64,000 nucleotides of DNA from contig JBCCYF010000004.1 in NCBI GenBank assembly GCA_039190275.1, forward strand, positions 1-64,000, given 5' to 3'. This DNA is from Halovulum sp039190275. Its GTDB lineage: Bacteria; Pseudomonadota; Alphaproteobacteria; Rhodobacterales; Rhodobacteraceae. Of this stretch, positions 23,764-32,624 are shown one piece after another (position 1 is the first letter of the stretch; every line of letters begins with the position of its first letter). Under the pieces are notes generated by a model, which did no database searches, had not been told where the DNA came from, and saw only the letters and a program-made list of their open reading frames with translations. Both the position numbers and the translations under genes were made by a program.

Positions 23764-24861
23764 TTGGCCGAGATTGTTGTCAGAAATCTGCGCAAAGAGT
23801 TCGGGGATTTTACCGCAGTGCGCGAAAGCTCGTTCACCATCGGGGACGGGGAGTTCTTCATGCTCCTCGGGCCATCGGGCTGTGGCAAAACCACCACACT
23901 GCGGATGATCGCGGGGCTTGAGCTGCCGACCTCTGGCGAGATCTATCTTGATGGCGAGGAAATCAGCCAGAAGCCGCCCTCGCAACGTGACATCGCCTTT
24001 GTGTTTCAGATGTTCGCGCTTTACCCGCACATGAACGTGCGACGCAACCTGAGCTATCCCCTGATCAGCCAGGGGATGCCGCGTGCGCAGGTAAACGCCA
24101 AAGTGGGCGAAGTGGCCGAGATCCTGGGGATCACCGACATTCTCAATCGCCCGGTCGGTGGCCTCTCGGGCGGCGATCGCCAGCGTGTCGCGCTTGGCCG
24201 GGCCATCGTCCGCGATCCCAAAGCCTTCATGATGGATGAGCCGCTGGGTGCTCTGGACGCCGAGTTTCGCGAGCGTATGGCCGAGGAACTCAGGGCGCTG
24301 CATGACCGGATGAATGCCACGACAGTCTACGTCACCCATGACCAGCTTGAGGCCATGCAAATGGGTGACAAGATTGTGGTCATGAACAATGCGGTGGTCG
24401 AGCAGTTCGGGACGCCTCAGGAAATCTATGACAAGCCCGCAACGATGTTCGTGGCCGATTTCATCGGGTCGCCTTCGATGAACTTTCTTGAGTTTCAGGG
24501 CACAGTGGCTGCAGGGTCCGACAGCGTGGATATGAACGGCCTCGCTTTGAGTATACCGCGCCAGCACGACGGCGCGATGGGCAGTCTGGTGTTCGGGGTC
24601 CGCCCGGAACATGTGCGGCTGTCCCAGGACGGTTCCTATCGCGGCGAAGTGCTGGCCGCGGAATACCTGGGAACCACTCAGATCATCACGCTTGAGACAC
24701 CAAATGGCGAACTCAAGGCGCGTGTTGCCTCGGATCAGGTTGCCCGGGTCGGGGAAACCGTTGGGCTGGAGTTTGATGCCAGGACCGTGACGCTGTTCAA
24801 CACGTCGGACGGGCGCGCACTGCGCTCGGATCTCAATGCGGGGGTGCTGGGCGATGGCTGA
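23764..24861 (+). CDS. Sugar ABC transporter ATP-binding protein 1 (UgpC/MalK type)
   Basis: This 365-aa ATPase has Walker A GPSGCGKTT (about 38-46), signature LSGGDRQRVALGRAIV, Walker B AFMMDEPLGALDAE and an H-loop VTHDQLEAM, then a C-terminal TOBE/OB regulatory domain from about 240. The signature has Asp where the canonical LSGGQ has Gln. The start is a TTG at 23764, supported by GGGAGG 7 nt upstream and by family length. Its 3' end overlaps the second ATPase gene by 8 nt. Confidence 0.93.
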   Translation: MAEIVVRNLRKEFGDFTAVRESSFTIGDGEFFMLLGPSGCGKTTTLRMIAGLELPTSGEIYLDGEEISQKPPSQRDIAFVFQMFALYPHMNVRRNLSYPLISQGMPRAQVNAKVGEVAEILGITDILNRPVGGLSGGDRQRVALGRAIVRDPKAFMMDEPLGALDAEFRERMAEELRALHDRMNATTVYVTHDQLEAMQMGDKIVVMNNAVVEQFGTPQEIYDKPATMFVADFIGSPSMNFLEFQGTVAAGSDSVDMNGLALSIPRQHDGAMGSLVFGVRPEHVRLSQDGSYRGEVLAAEYLGTTQIITLETPNGELKARVASDQVARVGETVGLEFDARTVTLFNTSDGRALRSDLNAGVLGDG

Positions 24862-25846
24862 GGTCGTACTCCAGGATGTTTCAAAGTCATTTGGCCCCGA
24901 CATCGCGGTGGACGGTATTTCGATGACCGTGCCGGATGGCGCTTTCGTCGTGCTTTTGGGACCGACTGGTGCAGGCAAAACCACCACACTGCGGCTTATC
25001 TCGGGGCTGGAAAAACTGGACCGCGGAACGGTGTGGGTCGGTGGTCGGGACGTTGTCAACGACACACCGGCGCAACGCAATGTGGCGATGGTGTTCCAAC
25101 AGTACTCGCTCTACCCGCATCTGACCGTTCGCGAAAACCTTGAGTTTCCTCTGAAGTCACCGATCCTGAACACCCCGCCCGAGCAGATCAAGCGCAAGGT
25201 TTCCGAAGTCGCCGAGGTTCTGCAGATCAGCGATAAGCTGGACAACCGGGCGACGGCGTTGTCGGGCGGCGAAATGCAGCGGGTCTCTATCGGACGCGCG
25301 CTGGTGCGTGATCCGTCGATCTATCTGATGGACGAACCGCTGAGCTCGCTGGATGCCAAGCTGCGGACCGATTTGCGGGTCGAACTCAAGCGTATTCAAG
25401 CCAGCCTGGGCGCCACGTTGCTTTACGTAACGCATGATCAGATCGAAGCCATGACAATGGCGACCCATGTCGGCGTGCTTAACGAGGGCAAGTTGGTGCA
25501 GTTCGGATCACCGCGCCAGATCTATGAGGATCCCAACAGCCTGTACGTTGCCGGGCGCCTGGGGCTGCCCCGGATCAATGTTCTGCCTGTAGAGGTTTTT
25601 GGCGGCGCGCCGCAGGGCGCGACACATATCGCGATGCGTCCCGAGCACATCACCCAGGGCGAGGGGCAGGAGGCGACTATAAAACGCGTCGAACACCTGG
25701 GCGATCAGACCCGGCTACATCTGGAACTCAAAGGGTATGAAATCACCACGCTTGTGGACCCGGATCAGACCTACTTACCCGGAGCGACGCTCAAGATTTC
25801 GCCCAGAAACCCCCTGGCCTTTGCCGCAGACGGGAGCCGGATTTAA
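24854..25846 (+). CDS. Sugar ABC transporter ATP-binding protein 2
   Basis: This 330-aa MalK-type ATPase has Walker A GPTGAGKTT, signature LSGGEMQRVSIGRALV and Walker B IYLMDEPLSSLDAK, plus a TOBE-like C-terminus. Two different ATPases for one SBP and two permeases suggest a heterodimeric motor, as in the rhizobial glycerol system GlpST. ATG 24854 lies inside the preceding gene's end and gives the family N-terminus AEVVLQDVSKSFG. Confidence 0.93.
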   Translation: MAEVVLQDVSKSFGPDIAVDGISMTVPDGAFVVLLGPTGAGKTTTLRLISGLEKLDRGTVWVGGRDVVNDTPAQRNVAMVFQQYSLYPHLTVRENLEFPLKSPILNTPPEQIKRKVSEVAEVLQISDKLDNRATALSGGEMQRVSIGRALVRDPSIYLMDEPLSSLDAKLRTDLRVELKRIQASLGATLLYVTHDQIEAMTMATHVGVLNEGKLVQFGSPRQIYEDPNSLYVAGRLGLPRINVLPVEVFGGAPQGATHIAMRPEHITQGEGQEATIKRVEHLGDQTRLHLELKGYEITTLVDPDQTYLPGATLKISPRNPLAFAADGSRI

Positions 25847-25860
25847 AAGGGAGGACGCCC

Positions 25861-27483
25861 GTGACCCAGTTTATCAACACCAAGGAAACGCTGGTAACCG
25901 AAGCCATAGACGGTCTGCTGAAGTCCGCCGGCGGGACCCTGTGCCGACTTGATGGTTACCCGCATATCAAAGTGGTCTGCCGTTCGGGTTGGGATAAGTC
26001 CCGGGTCGCGCTCATCTCGGGCGGGGGGTCGGGGCACGAGCCTGCCCACGCGGGTTTCGTCGGTGCAGGGATGCTGACTGCTGCCGTGTGCGGTGAGGTA
26101 TTCGCCAGCCCCTCGGTCGATGCGGTGTTGGCGGGTATCCTGGCTGTCACCGGTGAGGCTGGCTGCCTGCTGATCGTCAAAAACTATACCGGCGATCGGC
26201 TCAATTTCGGCCTCGCGGCCGAGCGTGCCCGGGCCTTCGGGCTCAAGGTATCCATGGTCGTGGTGGACGACGACATCGCGCTGCCAGACCTGCCACAGGC
26301 GCGCGGCGTGGCTGGAACGCTGCTGGTCCACAAGATCGCCGGAGCGCTGGCCGAGGATGGCGCCGATCTGGACAGTGTGACGTCCGCGGCCGCTGAGACG
26401 GTCAAGAACCTGGCTTCCATCGGTATGTCGCTGGATACCTGCACGATACCAGGCTCGGTCAAGGAGGATCGGATCGCACATGGTATGGCGGAAATGGGGC
26501 TTGGCATCCATGGCGAGGCGGGCGTCGAACAGGTGGTCTTTGACACCGCCCGAAGCGCAATGGGAATGGTGGTACAGAAGTTGCAGTCTCACCTCACGTC
26601 GCCTTCGGTAGCGCTGCTGAACAACCTGGGGTCTACCACACCGCTTGAGATGAGTATCCTGACCGAAGAGCTGTTTCGTGCCGATACAGCGGGTCATATC
26701 GAGCTGGTTGTCGGGCCCGCCCAGATGATGACTTCCTTGGACATGCACGGGTTTTCTGTGACCGTCCTGCCGGTGAACCCTGCGCACCGTGAGTTGCTGA
26801 CCAGACCGGCGCCGATGCCCGCTTGGCCCGGCACAATGCCGGTTGCACCGGCGGAGGTCTGGCCGCTGCCGGATGGACTGAGCCCGATCAAACCGATCCC
26901 CTCCATGAATGCTCCGGTGCGGGATGTCATCGAAAAGTGCTGCGCGCTGCTGATAGCCTCGGAGGAGGCATTGAATGTGCTGGATGCGAAGTCGGGGGAC
27001 GGTGATACCGGAAGCACCCTGGCAACGGCTGCACGTGCGCTGGACGGTGCTTTGGACAGGATGCCGTTGGCCGATCTGACGCAATTGTTTCGCGCCATTG
27101 GCAATGAACTGAGCCAGACAATGGGTGGATCCTCGGGTGTTATTCTGGCGATCTTCTTCGGTGCGACGGGCGATGCCTGCGCAAACGGACAGGCGACGGC
27201 CGAGGCGCTTCAAAGCGGCCTTGCACGGATCAGCCAGGTTGGCGGTGCGGTGCGTGGCGACCGAACCATGATCGATGCGCTGGAACCGGCCCTGGAGGCG
27301 CTGCCACAGGGGATTGCCCAGGCGGCCCGGGCGGCGCGTGCCGGCGCCGATGCAACGGCCGGGATCGGGCGCGCCAAGGCTGGGCGCGCGTCCTATGTGC
27401 CCGAGCAGAACCTTATTGGCCACAATGACCCGGGTGCCGAGGCGGTTGCTCTTCTGTTCGAGGGGTTGGCCGACGCCCTGTGA
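25861..27483 (+). CDS. Dihydroxyacetone-family kinase, DhaK-DhaL fusion
   Basis: This 540-aa ATP-dependent Dak-type kinase phosphorylates dihydroxyacetone or short ketoses such as erythrulose. The N-terminal DhaK domain (about 1-330) has ISGGGSGHEPAHAGFVG and the substrate-binding His in GIHGEAG (about 217). The C-terminal DhaL domain (about 355-540) has the Mg-ATP loop KSGDGDTGSTLA and MGGSSGVILAIFF. Start is GTG after GGGAGG. It directly follows the ATPases, so its substrate, or a metabolite of it, probably enters through this transporter. Confidence 0.92.
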   Translation: MTQFINTKETLVTEAIDGLLKSAGGTLCRLDGYPHIKVVCRSGWDKSRVALISGGGSGHEPAHAGFVGAGMLTAAVCGEVFASPSVDAVLAGILAVTGEAGCLLIVKNYTGDRLNFGLAAERARAFGLKVSMVVVDDDIALPDLPQARGVAGTLLVHKIAGALAEDGADLDSVTSAAAETVKNLASIGMSLDTCTIPGSVKEDRIAHGMAEMGLGIHGEAGVEQVVFDTARSAMGMVVQKLQSHLTSPSVALLNNLGSTTPLEMSILTEELFRADTAGHIELVVGPAQMMTSLDMHGFSVTVLPVNPAHRELLTRPAPMPAWPGTMPVAPAEVWPLPDGLSPIKPIPSMNAPVRDVIEKCCALLIASEEALNVLDAKSGDGDTGSTLATAARALDGALDRMPLADLTQLFRAIGNELSQTMGGSSGVILAIFFGATGDACANGQATAEALQSGLARISQVGGAVRGDRTMIDALEPALEALPQGIAQAARAARAGADATAGIGRAKAGRASYVPEQNLIGHNDPGAEAVALLFEGLADAL

Positions 27484-27498
27484 TATGATCGATGCGCC

Positions 27499-28548
27499 AT
27501 GAAACTGGATCGGGATACGACGCAGAACCCGACTGTCAATGACATTGCCCGCGTGGCCGAAGTCAGTCTGGCAACGGTCGATCGTGTCCTGAACAAACGG
27601 CCGGGCGTTCGCTCGGCTACGGTCGAGCGGGTGAACAAGGCCATCGCGCAGCTGGGCTACGTCCGCGATACCGCCGCAGCCAATCTGGCCCGCGGTCGAA
27701 CCTATACCTTCGTTTTCATACTGCCCGCGAACAGCAACGAGTTTACTGCCATGCTCGAGGCACAGATCGGAGATTTGGCGGCGGACCTGAAGCGGGACAG
27801 GACGCAATTGAGCTGCGTCAAGGTCCCGGCGTTTGATCCAATGGCCCTGGCCCTGGCGATCGCGCGGATCGATGTGGACGCGGTCGACGGCGTTGCGATA
27901 TTCGGTCTTGAGACACCATCGGTGCGGGATGCGATCTCGGGGCTTAAGGGGCAGGGCGTTTCGGTGGTATCCTTGGTTTCCGACATCCCAAGCTCGGAAC
28001 GGGACGCCTATGTCGGGCTGGACAACATTGCCGCCGGGCGCACAGCGGCGCAGTTGATGGGGCGATTTCTGGGTGCGCGGCATGGCGAGATCATCGTGAT
28101 TACGGGTTCAACGCTTGCCCGGGATCATCTCGAGCGGCGCTTGGGCTTTGACGAGGTGATGCGACGTGACTTTCCAAAACTGAATGTGCTGGCCTCATTG
28201 GAGGGCCGCGATGATCCTGAGGTTGTGGAACGGGTGCTGCGCCGCTCGGACACCGGGCATGCGGATGTGGCGGGGATCTATTCTTCGGCTGCTGGTAATG
28301 CCGGACTGTTGCGGTACCTTGCGGCGCGGCAGGGTCCCCGGCCCATGATCATCGCGCATGAACTCACTCCGATGTCGCGCGGGGCGCTCAGCGATGGCGT
28401 ATTTGACGTTGTGATCTCGCAAGATGCGGGTCATCTGGTGCGCAGTTCCGTGCGCATCATGCGCGCGAATGCAGACAAACTGCCGATTAATTCCGCTCAG
28501 GAGCGGATCAGAATTGATGTATATCTAAGAGAAAACCTGCCGCCGTGA
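27499..28548 (+). CDS. LacI family transcriptional regulator
   Basis: This 349-aa repressor has the N-terminal LacI HTH, TVNDIARVAEVSLATVDRVL and the hinge RDTAAANLARGRTYTFVFIL (about 12-70). A periplasmic-binding-like sugar sensor domain with DGVAIFGLE and VITGSTLARDHLERRLGF follows. It starts 15 nt after the kinase gene and is therefore co-transcribed with the genes it likely controls. The palindromic operator at 19597-19648 is the obvious candidate target. Confidence 0.93.
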   Translation: MKLDRDTTQNPTVNDIARVAEVSLATVDRVLNKRPGVRSATVERVNKAIAQLGYVRDTAAANLARGRTYTFVFILPANSNEFTAMLEAQIGDLAADLKRDRTQLSCVKVPAFDPMALALAIARIDVDAVDGVAIFGLETPSVRDAISGLKGQGVSVVSLVSDIPSSERDAYVGLDNIAAGRTAAQLMGRFLGARHGEIIVITGSTLARDHLERRLGFDEVMRRDFPKLNVLASLEGRDDPEVVERVLRRSDTGHADVAGIYSSAAGNAGLLRYLAARQGPRPMIIAHELTPMSRGALSDGVFDVVISQDAGHLVRSSVRIMRANADKLPINSAQERIRIDVYLRENLPP

Positions 28549-28571
28549 CGGTGGATTGACCGGAGGAAAAC

Positions 28572-29627
28572 ATGAAGACAATCAAGGGGCCTGCGTTGTT
28601 TCTGGCGCAGTTCGCGGGGGATGACGCACCGTTCAACTCCTGGGATGCCATCACCAAATGGGCGGCGGCGTGCGGCTATACCGGCGTGCAGGTGCCAAGC
28701 TGGGATGACCGGTTGTTCGACCTGGCACAGGCGGCGGCGTCAAAGGACTACTGCGATACGTTCAAGGGCGAGGCGGCTGAAAATGGCATCCATGTGACCG
28801 AGCTTTCGACCCATCTGCAGGGTCAGCTGGTGGCGGTGCATCCGGCCTATGACGCGGGTTTCGATGGGTTCGCGGACGTCTCGGTCCGCGGCAATCCCGC
28901 GGCCCGTCAGGCCTGGGCGGTGGAGCAAGTCAAAATGGCGGTCACCGCATCCCGGAACATGGGGATTGATGCGCATGCGACGTTCTCGGGCGCGCTGGCC
29001 TGGCCCTATGTCTATCCCTGGCCGCAGCGACCTGCCGGGCTGGTGGAAACGGCCTTTGACGAACTGGCGGCGCGCTGGCGTCCGATCCTGGACCACGCTG
29101 ATGCGCAGGGCGTCGACATCTGTTACGAGATTCACCCGGGCGAGGATCTGCACGACGGTGTGACCTTCGAGATGTTTTTGCAGCGGGTCGATAACCACGC
29201 GCGGGCCAATATGCTCTACGACCCGTCGCACTATGTGCTGCAATGCCTCGACTATCTGGACAACATCGACATCTACAAAGACCGGATCAAGATGTTCCAC
29301 GTGAAGGATGCCGAGTTCAATCCCACAGGGCGGCAAGGTGTCTATTCCGGCTTCCAGCCCTGGGTCGACCGCGCCGGGCGCTTTCGCAGCCTTGGCGATG
29401 GTCAGGTGGATTTTGGTGCGGTTTTTTCCAAGATGGCGGCAAATGACTTTAATGGCTGGGCCGTTGTGGAATGGGAGTGCTGTCTGAAACACCCCGAGGA
29501 TGGGGCGCGAGAGGGAGCGCAATTTGTCAAAGACCACATCATCCGCGTGACGGAGCGGGCCTTCGATGATTTCGCAGATGGGGGCACGGATCAGGCGGCC
29601 AACCGAAAAATGCTGGGGATAGAGTGA
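28572..29627 (+). CDS. Sugar phosphate isomerase/epimerase (AP_endonuc_2 TIM barrel)
   Basis: This 351-aa xylose-isomerase-like TIM-barrel protein shows the expected metal-site segments in order: CYEIHPGED, LYDPSHYV, MFHVKDAEF and WAVVEWE. Family members epimerise or isomerise sugars or keto-polyols, or act on 3-keto glycosides. CGGAGG lies in front of the ATG. It overlaps the following dehydrogenase gene, and this isomerase/dehydrogenase pairing is common in inositol- and keto-sugar-type pathways. The exact reaction is unknown. Confidence 0.88.
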   Translation: MKTIKGPALFLAQFAGDDAPFNSWDAITKWAAACGYTGVQVPSWDDRLFDLAQAAASKDYCDTFKGEAAENGIHVTELSTHLQGQLVAVHPAYDAGFDGFADVSVRGNPAARQAWAVEQVKMAVTASRNMGIDAHATFSGALAWPYVYPWPQRPAGLVETAFDELAARWRPILDHADAQGVDICYEIHPGEDLHDGVTFEMFLQRVDNHARANMLYDPSHYVLQCLDYLDNIDIYKDRIKMFHVKDAEFNPTGRQGVYSGFQPWVDRAGRFRSLGDGQVDFGAVFSKMAANDFNGWAVVEWECCLKHPEDGAREGAQFVKDHIIRVTERAFDDFADGGTDQAANRKMLGIE

Positions 29628-30751
29628 TGGGGCGTATTCGACTGGGAATGGTTGGGGGCGGCAACGACGCCTTTATCGGGGCCGTCCATCGGATCGCGGC
29701 CCGGCTTGATGATCGGTTCGAACTGGTTGCCGGTGCGCTGTCGTCAACGCCCGAAAAGGCGCGCGCCTCGGGCAAGGCACTGGGGCTCGGCCGCATCTAT
29801 GACGACTACAAGCAGATGGCAATTCGCGAGGCGCGCCTTAAGAACGGCATCGAGGCTGTGTCGATCGTGACCCCCAATCACGTCCATTACGCCGCCGCGC
29901 GGGAGTTTCTGAAACGCGGCATCCATGTGATCTGCGACAAGCCGCTGACCTCGACCCTTGGGGATGCGCGAAAGCTGGTGAAGCTGGTCGAAGGTGGCGA
30001 CGCGCTGTTCGTCCTGACCCACAACTATACCGGTTATCCCATGATCCGCCAGGCCCGCCAAATGATTGCAGCCGACACTTTGGGCAAGATCCGCGTGGTG
30101 CAGGTGGAGTACCCTCAGGACTGGCTGACAGTCGATCAGGATATCAAGCAGGCACGTTGGCGGACCGATCCGGCCCGGTCGGGTGCTGGCGGGTCCACCG
30201 GCGATATCGGGACCCATGCGCATAACCTTTCTTGCTTTGTTACGGGTCTGAAAGTCGAAAGTCTTGCCGCCGACCTGCAGGCCTTTGTCTCGGGCCGGCA
30301 ACTGGACGACAATGCGCATGTTATGCTGCGGTTCCAAGGCGGTGCGCGCGGCATGCTTTGGTGTAGTCAGGTGGCACCGGGAAACGAAAACGCCCTGCGT
30401 CTCAGAGTCTATGGTGAGACCGGCGGACTGGAATGGTCGCAGGAGGAGCCAAACGCGCTCTGGCACACGCCCTTCGGTGAGCCCAAGCGCCTGCTGACCC
30501 GCGGCGGAGCGGGGGCGAGCGAAGCCGCCAACGCTGTAAGCCGTGTACCGCCCGGTCATCCTGAGGGCTATCTGGAAGGTTTTGCGACGATTTACAGCGA
30601 GGCTGCCGATGCTATTGAAGCTCACGGCGCGGGCCGCTCACAAACAGGCGCACTCCCCACGGTCCAGGATGGTCTGCGGGGTATAGAGTTCGTGGACGCC
30701 TGCGTGCGCTCCTCGGCCCGGAACGCGGCCTGGGTGACGCTGCCCGATTGA
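29627..30751 (+). CDS. Gfo/Idh/MocA family oxidoreductase
   Basis: This 374-aa NAD(P)-dependent sugar or polyol dehydrogenase has the Rossmann motif GMVGGGNDAFIG at the N-terminus, then VTPNHVHYAAAREFLKRG and the hallmark CDKPLTSTLGDA (the E-K-P-type Lys motif). GDIGTHAHNL supplies the catalytic His region. The ATG at 29627 overlaps the isomerase stop (TGATG); a GTG at 29624 is possible. It is the last gene of the cluster. Confidence 0.9.
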   Translation: MGRIRLGMVGGGNDAFIGAVHRIAARLDDRFELVAGALSSTPEKARASGKALGLGRIYDDYKQMAIREARLKNGIEAVSIVTPNHVHYAAAREFLKRGIHVICDKPLTSTLGDARKLVKLVEGGDALFVLTHNYTGYPMIRQARQMIAADTLGKIRVVQVEYPQDWLTVDQDIKQARWRTDPARSGAGGSTGDIGTHAHNLSCFVTGLKVESLAADLQAFVSGRQLDDNAHVMLRFQGGARGMLWCSQVAPGNENALRLRVYGETGGLEWSQEEPNALWHTPFGEPKRLLTRGGAGASEAANAVSRVPPGHPEGYLEGFATIYSEAADAIEAHGAGRSQTGALPTVQDGLRGIEFVDACVRSSARNAAWVTLPD

Positions 30752-30838
30752 AATAACGCCGCCCCCGTGACGCCATGTCCGCATTGACCGGCCCGACCCT
30801 CGCCGCTACCTGTTCTTGACGCGAAAGGGAGAGCCGGG

Positions 30839-32491
30839 ATGAGCGAGATTGAACGCGAAAGCATGGAGTACGACGTGGTCATTGTGGGCGCCGGTCCAGC
30901 TGGCTTGTCCGCTGCGATCCGCCTCAAGCAAATCGATCCCGACCTGGAGGTGGTCGTCCTTGAAAAGGGCTCCGAGGTTGGCGCGCACATCCTCTCGGGG
31001 GCGGTGCTGGATCCGGCCGGTCTGGATACCTTGTTGCCCGACTGGAAAGAGCGTGGTGCGCCGATAAACGTTCCGGTGACGCAGGATAAATTCCTGTTCC
31101 TGGGTCCTGCCGGGCATATCCGAATTCCCAATACGCCTATGCCACCGCTGATGTCGAACCACGGAAACTATATCGTGAGCATGGGCAATGTCTGCCGCTG
31201 GATGGCCGAACAGGCCGAAGCGTTGGGCGTCGAGATCTTTCCAGGTATGGCCTGTTCGGAACTGGTCTTTGGTCCGGACGGCAACGTCACGGGTGTCGTC
31301 GCCGGTGAATTCGGCATTGAAAAGGACGGAACCAAGGGCGCCGGCTATGAGCCGGGGATGGTTCTGAACGGCAAATACGTTTTTCTGGCCGAGGGCGTGC
31401 GCGGCAGCCTGAGCAAAACGGCCATTGCCCGATACAAACTGGATGCGCTGAGCGAGCCGCAAAAATTCGGCCTGGGCATGAAGGAAATTTGGGAGATCGA
31501 TCCCGAAAAGCACAAACAAGGCACAGTGGTCCATACGATGGGATGGCCGTTGGGGAAAAACGCAGGCGGCGGGTCGTTCATCTATCATGCGGACAACAAT
31601 CAGATTTTCATCGGTCTGGTGGTGCATCTGAACTACGAGAATCCGCACTTGTTCCCCTATCAGGAGTTTCAGCGCTTCAAACATCATCCCGTCGTCGCGA
31701 AACTGCTAGAAGGCGGCAAGCGCGTTGCCTATGGCGCACGGGCGATCTCCGAGGGCGGTTGGCAGTCCATTCCGCGGGTGGCGTTTCCGGGCGGTGTGTT
31801 GCTGGGGTGCTCGGCCGGGCTCGTCAATGTGCCGCGCATCAAGGGCAATCATAACGCGATGTTGTCCGGGATCGCGGCAGCCGAAGCGGCGGCCGATGCC
31901 ATCAAGGCGGGGCGCGCGAGCGATGAGCTGGAGGAGTATGACACCGCGCTGAAGTCAGGTCCGGTGGCGGACGACCTCAAACCGGTGCGCAACGTCAAAC
32001 CGATCTGGTCCAACAAAGGCCTGCTGCGCAGCCTGGTCTATGGTGGTATCGACATGTGGGTCGGCGGTCTGACCGGATGGAACCCCTGGGGAACGCAGAA
32101 GCACCGCAAGTCGGATGCGGCCGCCACTGGTCGCGCCTCGAAATTCAAACCGATTGATTATGGCAAGCCCGATGGGAAGTTGAGCTTTGACCGTCTCACA
32201 AATGTAAGTTTTTCGGGCACCAACCATGAAGAGAATCAGCCAAGTCATCTGACTCTGGCCGATCCCACCATTCCGATCCTGGTTAACTTGCCCGAATATG
32301 CCGAACCGGCGCAGCGGTACTGTCCGGCTGGAGTGTATGAGGTGGTGCAGGAAGAGGGGCAGGAACCACGTTTCCAGATCAACGCGCAGAACTGTGTGCA
32401 CTGCAAGACCTGTGACATCAAAGACCCAAGTCAAAACATTAATTGGGTTACGCCGCAGGGCGGTGAGGGGCCTAACTATCCGAATATGTAG
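30839..32491 (+). CDS. Electron transfer flavoprotein-ubiquinone oxidoreductase
   Basis: ETF-QO passes electrons from ETF (fatty- and amino-acid dehydrogenases) to ubiquinone at the membrane. The 550-aa protein starts with the FAD motif VVIVGAGPAGLSAAIRLKQ. It has the central GCSAGLVNVPRIKGNHNAML segment and ends with the 4Fe-4S ligands (the Cys of RYCPAGVYEV and NCVHCKTCDIKDPSQNINW) and PQGGEGPNYPNM. AAAGGGAG precedes the ATG. It is monocistronic with no etfAB nearby. Confidence 0.97.
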   Translation: MSEIERESMEYDVVIVGAGPAGLSAAIRLKQIDPDLEVVVLEKGSEVGAHILSGAVLDPAGLDTLLPDWKERGAPINVPVTQDKFLFLGPAGHIRIPNTPMPPLMSNHGNYIVSMGNVCRWMAEQAEALGVEIFPGMACSELVFGPDGNVTGVVAGEFGIEKDGTKGAGYEPGMVLNGKYVFLAEGVRGSLSKTAIARYKLDALSEPQKFGLGMKEIWEIDPEKHKQGTVVHTMGWPLGKNAGGGSFIYHADNNQIFIGLVVHLNYENPHLFPYQEFQRFKHHPVVAKLLEGGKRVAYGARAISEGGWQSIPRVAFPGGVLLGCSAGLVNVPRIKGNHNAMLSGIAAAEAAADAIKAGRASDELEEYDTALKSGPVADDLKPVRNVKPIWSNKGLLRSLVYGGIDMWVGGLTGWNPWGTQKHRKSDAAATGRASKFKPIDYGKPDGKLSFDRLTNVSFSGTNHEENQPSHLTLADPTIPILVNLPEYAEPAQRYCPAGVYEVVQEEGQEPRFQINAQNCVHCKTCDIKDPSQNINWVTPQGGEGPNYPNM

Positions 32492-32579
32492 ATATATTCT
32501 GCTAATTGTGGCGAAATTCTGTGCAACCGGTAAATCTTGCCTTTGGCTGGTCACAATAACGTTTGATGAGTTTGCACTC

Positions 32580-32603
32580 CCCTAGGGTCCACTCTAGGGT
32601 TTT
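32580..32603 (+). terminator. Possible terminator upstream of the TPR gene
   Basis: CCCTAG and CTAGGG (6 bp, 8-nt loop) are followed by TTTT. It lies 89 nt after the ETF-QO stop and only 22 nt before the TPR start, so it could end ETF-QO transcription or attenuate the TPR gene. The stem is short. Confidence 0.45.
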
Positions 32604-32624
32604 GTCAAACAATAGAGGTTGGGC

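Noticed and set aside
23347..25080. 577-aa minus-strand open frame opposite the ABC ATPases
   Set aside because: A shadow of two well-supported ATPase genes on the plus strand, with His/Arg-rich nonsense composition.
25843..28083. 746-aa minus-strand open frame opposite the Dak kinase and LacI genes
   Set aside because: Long only because of codon bias on the plus strand. No recognisable domain.
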